Source of the DNA: Cunninghamia lanceolata
Taxonomy: Eukaryota > Streptophyta > Pinopsida > Cupressales > Cupressaceae
NCBI GenBank assembly: GCA_027924645.1
Contig: BSBN01000494.1
Location: 1,622,001-1,686,000, forward strand
DNA: 64,000 nt
Reading direction: 5' to 3'
Shown here: piece by piece, positions 1 through 10,418 of the stretch
How the letters are laid out: every line of letters starts with the position of its first letter
How positions within the stretch are numbered: the stretch's first letter is position 1
Notes under the pieces: generated by a model
Seen by the model: the letters and a program-made list of their open reading frames with translations, nothing else
What the model was told of the DNA's origin: nothing
Database searches by the model: none
Program-made: the position numbers and the translations under genes

Positions 1-837
1 ATCAAATAATCCTTGCAGACCAGTTCATGATTTGATTATGTCCTTCACCCTTTGGCCAATGTGTTTTTTTTTAATTTATAATGGCCACCTAGATCACGCA
101 TGCATCAGTTGAATATTGAGTCCCTCTTGTCAAGTCAGTGGGACTTGCTAGCCTTCACTCTTAGAGATGTCCCACAATTAGTAGTCTCTTGAATCCTCTT
201 TCCAGATATGCAGAGATGAGGTGAGGCCATTAGCCTCTTAATGTTCACAAGGTTGGGGTGAGTCCTTTTAACGATTAGGTGTAAAACTCAGATCTGTTTG
301 AGAATATTGCCCAACTCACAGCTGAGCTCTGAAGTCAAGCATTCTAGTAAATGTGGGTTAATGTTGGACCTAGAAGCCTCTCCAATACAAAATCATCTTT
401 TTCCCTATTATTATGTTTGGCAAGTCCCTTTTGAAGTCTAACTTGAACTGGATTATAATCAAATTACAAGCATAACAATGGGAGCATGCTGTGTGTTCCG
501 ACCCAGGGAATGGTGGCAAGAAGCATCTGAACTTACCACTAAACCAATTCTCTACCTTCTCTGTCCATAATAATTGGTAATCTTCTTCTCTATAATTGAT
601 AACTTTGGTCTTTTGTTGAATCTGTATATGAGTCGTGAGAATTTCCTACGAACTCTAAATATTTGTGTTCTGTGCATCTGTACAAGTCCCTGCACTCTAA
701 TCACATCGTTTAAGTGGGCTTCAAATGTGTTATATTCTCCACTTTCCTATTTAATCAGATTTACATTAGAGTCACTATACGGAGTTCTCTAAAGAATTTA
801 GATGACAATCCACAGTGCGCATTATGGAATGTTCTTG
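1..837. other. No recognisable gene
   Basis: Ordinary AT-rich DNA. Open frames are short and match nothing I know. Because a MED15-like exon begins just downstream, this stretch could be old intron or flank of that locus, but no splice acceptor or exon stands out. Confidence 0.5.
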
Positions 838-1282
838 AAGTCTTGGCAACAACAATCTGTTTTACAACAGCAGCCATCCATTCTTCAGCAAGAGCAACCA
901 TCAATTCTTAATGTTTATTTGGAATATAACCAAGCACAGAAACCATCACCATCATTTTTTACAACAGCAATCACAGCAGTTGCAGCAGCAACTACAAGAA
1001 CTACTTCTTCTTGCCCAGCTCCAACATCAGCCCCAGCAGTTGCAACAACAACCACCATTGCTACCACAGTGGAACTCAGTACAACAAGAGCTTCAGCAAA
1101 TGCTTCACACACCTGGTGGCTTATTGCAATAGCAATAGTAGCAGAGTTCTGTTGAACAGCAGAAGCAGTTACTGCAAGCCCAAACCCTGAGGCTGTTTGA
1201 TCTCCCTACAATATCAGTGGATTCATCAGGTCAAACTGGACAATCAAATGTTATTGACTAGCAGGAGAAGATCTATCAGAAG
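838..1282 (+). pseudogene. MED15: MED15-like (Mediator tail subunit) exon relic, polyglutamine part
   Basis: MED15 is a Mediator tail subunit that relays activator signals to RNA polymerase II in the nucleus. The frame is rich in Gln (motifs SVLQQQPSILQQEQPSI, FLQQQSQQLQQQLQELLLL) and ends with a stretch matching the plant MED15a linker: LHTPGGLLQ, EQQKQLLQAQT, SVDSSGQTGQSN, then QEKIYQK. In MED15a the same order is seen: APGSLLQ, QQKQLY, LDSTAQTGHANG, DWQEEVYQK. It is broken. The frame shifts near 911, in-frame TAG codons occur at about 1130, 1136, 1139 and 1258, and the conserved Trp before QEKIYQK is a TAG. The YQK codons are followed at 1283 by GTAAGA, a perfect plant 5' splice site, so this looks like a genomic rather than processed copy. 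N-terminal KIX and C-terminal regions were not found. Identification is by recognition only. Confidence 0.6.
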
Positions 1283-2879
1283 GTAAGATTTTTGCAATCT
1301 CCAAATAAATGATTTATTTAAGAGCAAAAAGAATCCTGGAAACTATGCAGACATGGCTTGGTTTGAGGGATATATGCTATTACCGGGTTTGTTAGCAGTT
1401 TCCATTTTTCTGATATTTTAAAATTCATCAAAATCAAATTGCTTAAAAAGTTAAAAATATTGCCAATGAGAATAGACATCTGTTGTTTGGATGAATCAAA
1501 GGAAATACAAAAAAGAGCAAGATAAATGATGAAAAAATGTTGACGCTAAAACGCATTTCACCTATTTTTAACTTGGGAGTTGGTGCTATGCATTCCAAAT
1601 GCTTATCCTCTTTCTTGTTTTTATTCAAGCATAGGAGTACGACATACAGAAGACCATTTGTTTCAAAACACATATGGAATGTGCGGAGCCGTGTACATTG
1701 GAAGCCGACTCCCATATAACACAATAGAGGATGCGATTTTATTTATAGGGGATGTTGACTTGTGAATAAAGATTACTAATAAGACAAAGTCTTAGTTATT
1801 CAATACATTTCAAGACATAATCCTCTACTCTCATTGTCACTCGACATATAGGCTATTGTTGGGCATTCAGCTATCCACAACGTCAGCAAGTAATTAGTTA
1901 ATCCATAATTTCATATTTCCATGTGATCCCATTTAGGAGTTGTTCTCTGTTTAGGAGTTGTGGTTTTGACATTACTTGGAAGCATTATTAAGGTGTTGGG
2001 ATCTCAAAGAACATCCTTGGAACCTTCGTCAAACCTATTGCCTTTGTTTTCTATGACCATTGACTTTCATGAAAAATATTGTGATAGAAAGAAAACTGTT
2101 GAAGTGTTACTGCCAATTATATCAATTGCAAGTTTGAAGGAGTTAGACGGACGCTACCAGAAGTTATTAGACTAAACTAATATCATCCATTTCAATGGTT
2201 AAGCGGTCATTAACAATTTCACACCATCTCTGCGATCAGTCCTTACAATTCAATAGGTTATTACACTTGAAACAGATATAGTAGAAGCATTTACCAGAAA
2301 ATTGTAATGCCTTGGGGACGAACATAGTTGATACATCTATTAAGTTTTGACGGCGTGAGAATGTCTAGTCCTGGTCTTCTTCTTAGACAGATTTAAATCA
2401 TCTTTGATTAAAACATTTCAGAGACATCGTTATGACGAAGAAATCCAAGCATATTAAACTGTTATCTGATTGAGGTCAAGAATATCTGAAGGACCGTATT
2501 AGGGTAGAACTTAGTGGAAAACAAAAACATTGATGTTCATTGTTGACGGTTGGACCTTTGTCCTCGTTGTATTGCCGTATAGTTATAAGGTATTATTTTA
2601 GTACTTAATCCAACGTTGGAAAGGTAAGTTAATCAGTGTAAAATTTGTTATACTTGTGTTTTATAATCTATCTTTAGAAACAAATGTAGAATATTTAGAT
2701 AATTTAATTGTAATGTATTAGTATAATTGTTGTATTTATTGTGAAATCAATTAGTTTGATTTAAAGAGATAATGTAATCCATTGTTGATTTCATTACAAA
2801 GTTATTTATGATGAGCCAAGAAGGAATTTTAGTGTTTAATTTCTAGAATCTGAATTGTACTGTGTGAGTTAAGTATTTC
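1283..2879. other. Unassigned DNA after the MED15 donor site
   Basis: It begins with the intron-like donor GTAAGA. A plus-strand open frame of 71 codons at 1960-2175 (containing SIASLKELDGRYQKLLD) has protein-like composition, but I do not recognise it. A second short frame lies at 1580-1765. Neither joins a longer coding region. From about 2640 the sequence becomes AT-rich and may already belong to the LTR that ends at 4381. Confidence 0.4.
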
Positions 2880-4381
2880 TATTGTCGTAAAGAGTCGAAT
2901 TGAGAATGGTCAAACTCGAAATTCTAGAGGCTTAGTTTGTCGTAGTGTGGATGGATGTTTTTGTATTTGTGATGTTATAACGATTATGTGATTCAAATTT
3001 AGTATGAAGTATAATGGAGTATTGACTAAGTTGATTATGTGTTTTGTGATATAATATTTTCTGGATGAGATATTTAACCAGTTGTGACTATCTTGTATCC
3101 GTTTTGTCGTAATGGTCGTATGGAGAGACCTGGTGTCTGTAAAAGTGTAAAATGTTGTAATGCTATAGGCGATGGATAACAATTGGTGTTATGATTCTGT
3201 TTGTAATGCAAGAGGGTTTATGCCTTGCAATGAACATGTATGTGTATTGCTATAATGCCTTGTATGGTGGTTAGGGTTTACTAGGTGTTAGGAAGGAGAG
3301 TGGCTTTCAACGTGGGGCCAGCACCCAAAGTGGCAGTCAAGATAACCCGTTGAAAGTAGATTAATCAAGTGAACCTAAAATGAAGTAGGGGGTTAAGGGT
3401 AGTTTTCACATTAAACAAGATTAATGGATTCCTCTCCCATGGCCTGTAGTGCTTGTATAGACTAAGGATGGGTAGAGAAGGCCTGGTTGGCATGATTGAC
3501 TTCCTTGTCCTCACGAAAGGAAGGTCAATTTTGCATGTGTCACCCTATGGGGCCGGCACCTAGTGAGAGGCTGTTAGGATAACCATAGATGGGGGCCGGC
3601 GCCTAGTGAGAGGCTGTCAGGATAACCCATGTTAGGACCGTGCGATGACACTCTCCCTACTACAACCTAGCATTCCTTGTTTGGTCTCTCCACTTATGTT
3701 ATGTTTCGCCTCTCGAAGTTAAGTTAAGTTAAGTTAAGTTGTGTTGTATTGTTATTGCCATGTGTTGTATTGGCATTTGGTCGTCCTTTGTTCTTGTTTG
3801 TCTTTTGTCTACCTGACTGTTATTGTTTGGGACCTCATGTTAACTCCTAGCTCGGGGGGTGGACCTTAGGGTTCCACATGGTCGGGTGGAAGAGCTATTT
3901 TATCCATTGGTTACTCTTGTCGAAGATTATGTGCAGAAAAGATTTATTCCAATTTTTAGATAATTGTACTTGTCCCAGTTGGTGAAAATATATGTGTATA
4001 ATCTTGTACCGGATTTGTGTAACAGATCAATCATAATGTATGTGATTCTGATGTAGTCTGAAAATGACAATGTAATGATGTAATGATGTACTTATGTAAA
4101 AGCATTTCAGTTATGTATTTAATCATGTAGATTGTATTACTTGATGACATGTAATGAATATGAATCAGTTATTCAATCATGCATTGGATTTAGATCAGTT
4201 ACTGATGAATGTTAAATTATGTTAGTTGGTTTGTAAAGTAATGCAACCTTGAATCCTTAGAGAATATGTCGTAGTTAGTTATGTTAACTTTATTTGTTAT
4301 CTTAAACATTTAAAAAAAAATTTCCTGTTTCATATAGCATAAGAGTGTATTTCTTTAAGGTGTACAAGGCGGGCATTACAA
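2880..4381 (+). mobile_element. Partial LTR (plus orientation), LARD-like family
   Basis: It ends with GGCGGGCATTACA, close to the terminus of the L1 LTR read on the minus strand (GGTGGGGCATTACA). Blocks such as CACCCTATGGGG, GATGACACTCTCCCT and CTAGCTCGGGGGGTGGACC recur as reverse complements at 23.7-24.3 kb in the L2 right LTR, so it is a diverged relative in opposite orientation. The 5' end could not be placed, and no TGTAATGCCCC-type start is visible upstream. It is therefore a truncated or solo LTR. It abuts L2 sequence at 4382. Confidence 0.55.
3549..3627 (+). repeat. Two tandem copies of a 36-bp GC-rich block
   Basis: The block begins GGGGCCGG and ends AGGATAACC. It occurs at 3549-3584 and 3592-3627 (period 43 bp). 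A more diverged third copy lies near 3315-3350. It lies inside the partial LTR; the homologous place in L2's right LTR (about 24.2-24.5 kb) has single weaker versions. Confidence 0.6.
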
Positions 4382-6584
4382 CTATTGCCTTTTAATGAGT
4401 TTGATAAAAAAGTAAGTCAAATTAATAATTTTAATAAATCAAAACTAGAAAAAAAAACAAAGCAAGATTTATGAGTTGATCGAGGAGTTTCAAAAATAGA
4501 AGTTTTGCTAATTCTTAGCTAACAATTGCATACATTCAAAAAAACTTATTTATTAAATATTCTTACATTTACTAAATAAAATATTACAAATTTATCCCAT
4601 CATATATATATATATATACTAATAAATTATCGCCTCATTTTTTATTCCTATAGAGAAAAATTAAATTATTTTTAACAATTTTAACTAACTCAAAAAGATA
4701 ATCATTTATTCAAGTTAACTAAACCTTCATGGAGTCCTTTTATTAGAAACATTCTAAATAAACTTACTTGCCTATCCTTTTATTTAAATGGACTCTTGTT
4801 TTAACTTCATTATGAGGAAAGAACATTAATAATATAATTTTATTTAAGATTCTTTAATCTAGAGAGGTGAAATTGACGGAAGACTTCTGAGGTTTTGAAC
4901 AAACAAAGGAGAATGGTCTTCAAGAAGAAAGCCATGACAATACAGATTTTAGAGGCAAAGGATGAATCCATAATATAAATTTGTAGAGATTCCAATGCAA
5001 GAGAGAATAGGAAATTTACAGAGGGACAAAAGGCCCACAAAAATGTCTGGTAGAGGAGTAGTAATTTGAAGATTCAGGAAGAAATCTAACCTCAAGAAGT
5101 ACTGGATATAGGCAAGAACCAATTTTAAAATCTTTTATGATTATTATTAGTATTTTAAGAATTTTAATTTTGTGTTGAAGGAGGTTTGTTTTTAGCAAAA
5201 AAAAAAGAGATTGGTTTACCAGAAGAAAGCCATGAAAGAAAAATGGCAATACAAATTTTAGAGTAGTGAATGAAACTATTTTTAGATATTCAAGAGTTTG
5301 ACAGATAAACTAGTTATTTTCAATTTGTTTGGAAGAGGAGGAGAAAAATTGTAGAAGTTCCATGAAAAGAAGAAAAGAAAACTCCAAGAAGAATGATCCC
5401 TAGGAAAATTAAAAATTTAATATCTTTTTTCCCTCAAGCCCTTCATGCTGTATGGTCAAATCAAAGCTTGCATGAAAGATTAAAATTTAAGTCAAAAGAA
5501 AATGTAGAGAGGGTAGGGATAGGGTCATACAGAAGCTTCAACAAAGGTTCAAAAATTTATTTTTATCTTATTTTTTAAAACTTTCATAGTTTTTAAAAAA
5601 ATCTTAATTTCTGGCAATGAATTCTGTTGTGCAAATGTTGGATAAGCAGTATAATGGTATTGAGAGTAGCAAGATAGGTAAGGATAAAGAAAGAGATTTG
5701 AATAGAGCAAATTCTCACAAACATCAATCAACCAACAACTATCATGCTCAAGGTTACAAAGAACTTTAATTTTAGATGGCGACAGGAAGACAAGAATTCT
5801 ACTGAATTAAAGAAATAGGTTGAAGAAATTTAATAGAGAACATAAACTAATTTTTATCAAATTTGCACAAAAATGCAAGTAAGCGTACCCAAAATTTTGA
5901 TCCTAGGCTTCAAAATTTCTTCAACTCTCCACTTCTTCAGCTTCTAGTAAAATATTTTCCAAATTTCTCTCTCCCTTTCTCAAAATGACTCTCCTCAATA
6001 TAACCCCCAAGAAATAAAAATAGGTAAACTCCATTAATTTTCACTACCAGAATCCATTTCAAAATCCCACTAACTCTCAAAAAAAGAAAACAATTAATTC
6101 TCACCTTCTAGAGAGATTCTCCAAGTCAGGAATCACATATGCTGACTAATATTATTTTACTAATTACCATATACTATTTTAACCATAATAAATACTTATG
6201 ACTCATATTCTAATAAAAATATTAAAATAATGAATTTAATATATATTAAAATAATATTCATAATCTCACATTGCTAAAAAATGACTAATAAATAATATTA
6301 TAACTAACTTATTAACTAATAAAATCTTTCCCATAAAACCAAATACAATTTCAAAAATAAAATAATACCATTCACTTATGACAAATGTCAATAGGGTTTA
6401 ATTATTAAAGCTATTACTTTAATTTATAGTTAAAATATTTTTCATTATTTCAAAATTTACAATTTTAATTAGTATTTACATAAATATCACTATATCAAGC
6501 CTATTATTACTATGATATCATTCATTATTGTGTTACCAAAATACACATAGGCTTAACTAAACAAAACCCGACAATAAATTCACA
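4382..6584 (-). mobile_element. L2 left LTR, outer part (interrupted by L1)
   Basis: This matches 25697-27943 almost base for base with small indels. For example, the right copy has an extra block of about 40 bp near 25900 and a long (TTA)n at 26502-26548 where this copy has only a few units. The match breaks exactly at 6584, where L1 begins, and resumes at 22470. No protein domain was recognised in it. At 4382 it abuts the terminus of the plus-strand LTR, so the outermost part of this LTR is missing or displaced. Confidence 0.65.
6580..6584. repeat. L1 target-site duplication, left copy
   Basis: TCACA here and CCACA at 22470-22474. The uninterrupted paralogue at 27939-27943 reads CCACA, so the left copy has changed C to T. 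Confidence 0.7.
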
Positions 6585-8961
6585 TGTAATGCCCCACCAT
6601 GCAACCCTAGAGATAAGTCAACTAAAGCAATAAAAAAGGTAGAAATATTTTTTTTCAATAGAATTAACCAATGTAACATAGTCTGACACAACAAGTTAAC
6701 TACATCTCTAGGGATAACATGACTGCATTATTGAAATTAAGCAATAACCAACAACATACATAACTCATTCAAACATGATTATATTACATGATCTAACTAA
6801 CAGCCACAGTTGTTCTAAATCCAAATGAGTACACACACACGCACAATGAAGTAATGTCTACCCAATAATGAACTCAACAAGGGGTTAAGATTCTGATTTA
6901 CATATTTTAACATAGCTCCAGAGTCCTACATGGCTTATAGATCTCAACTGCACATCGCAGTAAACATTAGTCCTGTATAGTTATGGATTACATATTACAA
7001 ATATCAATTGTATGAAATGACAAACCTAAGGCCCTAAGGGGCCGACCTAATGTCTCGGGGGCTCATATTGGCCTTGCCTACGTATACAGAGCGCAGAGAC
7101 TTCGTAGTTCAGGAACCTAAAATTGCAACCATAAAATTATTTTCAAACAAATCAAAACTTCTATGTTATCAGTTTTACATGATATCGGCTTCTACTCAAA
7201 CATAGATATACATTCACATTTTAATCCATTCTTGAGGACAGTAGGGGATTAAGGTTCACCTAATCCACAACATTCTCATGAAAATTTCATAGAAAGGACA
7301 TAATCTAAGGTTTAATTTCCTTGAATCAATTACATAATTATCCTCAAGGTTTAATGTAACTAAAATAAGAAGTCTAGCTCACTTTAGTAAACTTCATGAA
7401 ATAATATAATTGAATGGGTCCAAGATACTAAACCTTATCATTAGTACTATATGTGCAAAAGACAAAACATCCATGGTCACATTTTCATCTATTCACCATG
7501 TGAATAATTATTAAGAAGATTCATCCCCATACCATAAAATGATATAAGAACATACTCTTATCATATCCTCTTAAGATTCTAACCAATCACCTGTGTAATT
7601 GAGTCTCAACAGCATTAATTTATGACAATAAGATATCTAACTATGATTTAAGTAAAAACTCATTATTTCATTCCAATCTACTAAAATACAAAAGTATAAA
7701 TCTATCTATCACATTATTTACATAGGTTCTTTCAAGACTACTAAAGAAAAGGTAAAGTATATCAACTGTTAGACAAAAATTCTCCTTATTTGTCATTAAG
7801 TCAATATTCAAAATCTAGTAAGTAGGACACATTCTCTATAGCTAAGATGAAACAATTTAGGAGGGAAAAATACTATTTCCTACTAGTATCATTTCTCATA
7901 TCAATAGTACTAGTATATTGTATTCCAAATATACTTGGTAACTATGCATGATATTCTTATCAAACCTCCTTATTAGGATTAAGAGAGTATAGTTAAGTCT
8001 ACACAACACTTAAAAAAATTAACTTATTACCAAAAAGTATTTCTAGAGTCAAATGAGTAACATAGTCAAGTAGACATAAACAATTACCAAACTTGTTAGA
8101 CTTTCGACCAAAAGATAAGAGAAAGTACTCTAGATCCCCTTTCAAGTCTAAAACAGAGATATATTAAAACCACAAGTCAAGGCCTATGGTCCTAAGCATT
8201 TAATTATGATCAACTATGACTCAAACACTTACTAAAGATGATAGGAAAGTAGGGTATTATTCTATAGACAAAGCTTAATTAGTTATTCTTCAAGAATATA
8301 ATTAAATATCTAAAATGATAACAATACTCTTCTTATTGTCACCACCAAGACCAATCATAAGAATAAGTTACCAAGAAATTCAAACATGCAAGTTTATCTC
8401 AAGGATAGGCTGAACAGAAAAGAATTGATAAGAACTACTTACTAGACTTCATGCCATAAGAGGTTTCATCAATAATATTATCTAATAGAGGTTCGATGCT
8501 CAGCAAAACAGATTTACTCATAGTAAATTTTAGCCAAAGTGATATGGCTACACACATGTAAATATAAAATAGCTACGATATTAAACTAAGATATATATCC
8601 TATTAAAAACTAGAATCACCATAAAAGAATAATATATGAAGCTATTGATATATGCATTCCATGACTGCCCATCCACTTAAAAATAAACATAAGAGACATT
8701 CCAAGAAATTAAAATAATGCCTAAGGCTAGAAATGTTAATATATGAAAGCATGTAGAGGGAATATATAAACAAATGGAAGGGGTTAAGTGCTTACAAACA
8801 TTTAGCTCCAAGAGAAGATACAAGATTGGTTTAATCAAAAGTTAAATGGTTAAGGATTCTTTAACATCGATGGGACATAATGTCAACTTGGTTGTGCTGT
8901 GAGATCATCCTATCCCTTCCTCTTTTGATAATCTTCCATTCCTCCCTTTGGAATGAAACTG

Positions 8962-9362
8962 CACTTGGTAGACATGAATACGAAGTGTAGAATCATATAC
9001 AAGGCATTGGACTGCCATGGTTGCAAGATAAAAAAATGGTTTCATTGAAAAGGATTTAGAAACTTCCAAGCAAAGGTAATTGGCAGATGTACAACTAGAC
9101 TTCGCAACCATTGCTAACCAACACCTCGTTGCCTACATGCCAAAATGAGAGATTGCAACAGGGTATGGACGGCCATCAAAGCATAATAGAAAGTGGATTT
9201 CTACCAAACGTAGCAGTTGCAAATGTAAAATGTGGAAGTATAGACTAGGCATCTAAACCATTTGAATAACTTCCTCAATGAAATGTGGTCTGGTGGTTTG
9301 CAATGATTACAGGGATACCCAGAAAATGAGTTTTGTTGAAAACACTTTAGAAACTTTCCTCG
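8962..9362 (+). pseudogene. Captured PPR-protein fragment in L1 left LTR
   Basis: Pentatricopeptide repeat proteins bind organellar RNA and direct its editing or processing. Read on the plus strand with frame changes, the sequence gives typical plant PPR phrases in order: LVDMNTKC at 8965, NGFIEKDLETSKQR, LADVQLDFATIA, then LQQGMDGHQSIIESGFLPNV at about 9150, VKCGSID, and NVVWWFAMITG. These match the land-plant PLS-type pattern (LVDMYAKCG, GFVEKALETF, LEQGMEIHQSIIESGF, NVVSWNAMIAGY). Several TAG, TAA and TGA codons and a small deletion between ANV and KCG break it. The same fragment is in the other LTR at 21012-21411, so it was present before L1 inserted. It runs antisense to L1. Confidence 0.65.
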
Positions 9363-10048
9363 GCCAATCCCCTCTTAGGTGTATGACTGATATGTCTTTT
9401 GTAGGCTTCATTTCATACCCTTTCACCCAAAGGTGGTGATCCTTCATGGGGTCAGCTGCCATCAAAGGAGGTGGCTCTTCGTTGTTTGTATCCCTTCATA
9501 ACACAATGAATGTATAGTTATTAATCATTATAGTTATATCTAATGCCTTCTTTTTCTATCTGTAGAAATAACAGCATAAGACATTTATATTATAATGCTT
9601 TTATTGAATGAGCAATAATGATAATATCGGTTGAAGAGGCGATTTCATTTATGAGAAGAGGATCATAGAATAACCATATGTGTACAGGTGACTCCAAGAT
9701 GAGATTGATGTTATTAATCTTTCTACCAATTCCTGAGAGTTCTGAATAGGATTCATTGATGTCATTCTATCACCAGAAGGTTTCGTTGCATCTTTTGTGA
9801 CCAATCAGGAGCACCAAATGTAATGATCTTTATAATGGTGGTATGTTGGTTGTCCCATTTAAGGACTTATTCACAGTTTTGTATGATGTGATAACATCTT
9901 GCCAGGCTAGCCGCACGTCGAAATTAGCAAATAATGGTTCTTGTTATTGAATTTAGTTAGCAGTTTCATATTCTATTTCACTCAGTCACATTTCTGGTTG
10001 CATATCAGTAAGAGTGGCTGATTGTACTTATTAAAGGCATTTAGGTGG

Positions 10049-10400
10049 GTACAACATCTCGAATTGCAAGGAACTAGAGTGGTTTGTGTTGCAGATGCTC
10101 CCTCCTATATAGAGGGTATCTAATACTCTAGAGCATATGCATCTTTTGGGGTTGATAATAGTTGATGCCTTGGGGATTTGCAAGAACTTAAAAATTGAAG
10201 TTAAGACTTTAAATGAGGAGGAGATTGAGTTTGACATTGTTGGCATTGATGCTTCCTTGGCAAATGCCTTTTGACTTATTCTTATTGCAGAGGTGCCAAC
10301 TATGACTATAGAAACGGTTCTTATTGCAAATAACACAATTGTTATTCAAGATGAAGTCTTGGCTCACTGGTTAGGCCTCATACCTGCACATCCATGGTGA
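10049..10400 (+). pseudogene. Captured RPAC1 fragment (RNA polymerase I/III shared subunit) in L1 left LTR
   Basis: RPAC1 (AC40) is the alpha-like assembly subunit shared by RNA polymerases I and III. The frame from 10049 gives HLELQGTRVVCVADAPSYIE then YSRAYASFGVDNS, as in plant RPAC1 (LELQRTRVVC, ADAP, YASMGVDNS). After a one-base shift near 10150-10180 it gives [48 protein letters not shown], and [15 protein letters not shown]. The core IEFDxxGIDASxANAF...LIAEVPTM...VLIANNT...DEVLAHxxGLIP is highly characteristic. The conserved Arg after NAF is a TGA. About 115 codons remain, without a visible intron. It ends about 20 bp from the LTR terminus and is antisense to L1. A second copy lies at 22100-22450. 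Confidence 0.8.
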
Positions 10401-10418
10401 GAATGGAGGGGCACTACA

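Larger units (their letters stand above)
6585..10418 (-). repeat. L1 3' LTR (left copy)
   Basis: The plus strand reads TGTAATGCCCCACCATGC at the start and GGAGGGGCACTACA at the end. It aligns along its full length with 13398-15549 plus 20779-22469. Small differences include 12 extra bases near 7240 here and 19 extra bases near 15070 in the other copy. About the first 2.3 kb is AT-rich with no coding signal. The last 1.5 kb carries PPR and RPAC1 fragments. Confidence 0.85.

Noticed and set aside
838..1282. Auxin response factor polyglutamine region
   Set aside because: Considered first because of the Gln stretches, but the order QQKQLLQAQ, SVDSSGQTGQSN, QEKIYQK matches MED15a better.
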